Shown: positions 5,924 through 6,849 of the stretch, piece by piece
Numbering within the stretch: position 1 is the first letter of the stretch
Layout: the number at the start of each line of letters is the position of its first letter
Assembly (NCBI GenBank): GCA_018897225.1
Contig: JAHILC010000237.1
Location: 1 to 6,849 of the forward strand
Reading direction: 5' to 3'
DNA length: 6,849 nt
Origin: Actinomycetota bacterium
GTDB taxonomy: Bacteria; Actinomycetota; Humimicrobiia; Humimicrobiales; Humimicrobiaceae
Program-made: the position numbers and the translations under genes
Notes under the pieces: model-generated
Told to the model about the DNA's origin: nothing
The model's database searches: none
What the model saw: only the letters and a program-made list of their open reading frames with translations

Positions 5924-6849
5924 AGAAAAATATCCCGAAAATAGCAATAATAGGCAAACCAAACGTAGGTAAATCTACCTTAATAAACAGAATATGCAGC
6001 AGTGCCGAAGCTATTGTGCATAGCGAGCCAATGATCACAAGAGATAGAAAGTACTACGCGGCTGACTGGGACGGATATGAATTTTATCTGATGGATACGG
6101 GGGGAATAGACTTAAAATCAGAAGAAAAACTATCACATCAAATTTTTAGACAAACTACTAAAGCTATAGAAGAATCAGATGGTATTATTTTTCTTGTTGA
6201 TCTGAAGTTTCCGATCTCACCACTGGACGAAGAAATTGCTGTTATTTTGCGAAAAACAAATAAAAAAATAATCCTTGTTGGAAATAAATGGGATAATCAG
6301 ACGGGAAGTTATTATACTGAAGACTTTTTAAAACTAGGTTTTGGATATCCCATAATGGTTTCTGCAATTCATGGCTTAAATATAGGAGATTTATTAGATG
6401 AAATTGTTGTTATTATTAAAGAATATAGAGAGCGATTCAGAGACAGGATTGAGACCGAAACAGATGAGGAAGGAACTCCGAGCATTTGCATATTAGGCCA
6501 GCCGAATGTTGGCAAATCCACGCTTTTCAACAACATTATAAATGAAGACAGGGTTATTGTTGATGAAGTGGAAGGTACCACAAGGGATAGTATTGACAGT
6601 GTGGTAAATGTCTCTGGCAAAAAATATAGATTTGTAGATACTGCGGGGCTGAAAAAAAATAAATTAAAAGAAGAAGACCTGGAATATTACAGTAAACTTA
6701 GAACCTTAAGAACAATTGAAAAATCTGATATAAGCCTTATTTTAATAGACTCTACAAGAGAGCTGACAAATCAGGATTTAAGAATTATTGAATTATGTGT
6801 TGAAAAAGGCGCAAGTGTTTGTATCTTATTTAATAAAATGGATTTGATA
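5920..6849 (+). CDS. der: Ribosome biogenesis GTPase Der (EngA), 3' end outside the window
   Basis: Tandem-GTPase protein needed for 50S subunit maturation. The visible 310 residues contain the whole first G domain and most of the second. Domain 1 has GKPNVGKS (12-19), switch Thr40 in ITRDR, DTGG (59-62), NKWD (122-125) and SAIHG (148-152). An acidic linker (about 178-186) leads to domain 2, with GQPNVGKS (193-200), EGTTRD (218-223), DTAG (240-243) and NKMD (305-308). The reading frame is open to the last base. The remaining part of domain 2 and the C-terminal KH-like domain, about 130 residues in a typical 435-440 residue Der, lie beyond the edge. The ATG at 5920 overlaps the upstream stop as ATGA, with no Shine-Dalgarno, and starts six residues before the first beta strand, as in homologs. 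Nothing suggests damage; the truncation is only the window boundary. Confidence 0.96.
   Translation, partial: MKKNIPKIAIIGKPNVGKSTLINRICSSAEAIVHSEPMITRDRKYYAADWDGYEFYLMDTGGIDLKSEEKLSHQIFRQTTKAIEESDGIIFLVDLKFPISPLDEEIAVILRKTNKKIILVGNKWDNQTGSYYTEDFLKLGFGYPIMVSAIHGLNIGDLLDEIVVIIKEYRERFRDRIETETDEEGTPSICILGQPNVGKSTLFNNIINEDRVIVDEVEGTTRDSIDSVVNVSGKKYRFVDTAGLKKNKLKEEDLEYYSKLRTLRTIEKSDISLILIDSTRELTNQDLRIIELCVEKGASVCILFNKMDLI

Noticed and set aside
6369..6620. Minus-strand open frame of 83 codons inside der
   Set aside because: It lies opposite the second P-loop and switch region of Der. Its low-complexity Ser/Thr/Leu composition is typical of an antisense shadow.

Overview
The window is a tightly packed, AT-rich stretch (roughly one third G+C by eye). 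It holds one rightward run of seven genes, preceded by about 227 bases without a convincing gene. The genes read tyrA, aroA, cmk, plsC, ispH, a DUF512-type radical SAM gene and der. The last gene runs off the right edge. Adjacent genes are separated by only 2 bases or overlap by 4 to 26 bases, and I see no terminator between them, so they look like one operon. The gene order, the AT-rich third codon positions, heavy use of AGA and ATA codons, TTG starts and the aroA sequence (motifs of the Bacillus-like class) suggest a Clostridia-like or otherwise anaerobic low-GC bacterium. An uncultured phylum related in gene order, such as Atribacterota, cannot be excluded from this window.

Region by region: bases 1-112 contain a 36-base-period imperfect direct repeat that could be the end of an insertion sequence (IS21-like) or the tail of a small repeat-containing reading frame. 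Bases 113-227 are almost pure A/T and contain the best promoter candidate (a perfect TATAAT). Bases 228-2641 hold two aromatic amino acid genes: tyrA with a C-terminal ACT domain, and aroA. Bases 2616-3963 hold cytidylate kinase and a lysophosphatidate-type acyltransferase. Bases 3966-5923 hold two iron-sulfur proteins, IspH and the DUF512 radical SAM protein. Bases 5920-6849 hold the first 310 residues of the double GTPase Der.

The operon mixes pathways: prephenate to tyrosine, the shikimate pathway, CMP/dCMP phosphorylation, phosphatidic acid synthesis, the last step of the MEP isoprenoid pathway and 50S ribosome assembly. The common thread is core growth functions rather than one pathway. 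Most of it is ordinary housekeeping. The points worth a second look are the DUF512 protein, which lacks the N-terminal PDZ domain I expect in this family and cannot be extended upstream; the pattern in which only the two non-overlapping downstream genes have clear Shine-Dalgarno sites; and the repeat at the left edge. I did not find a clearly novel multi-gene system.
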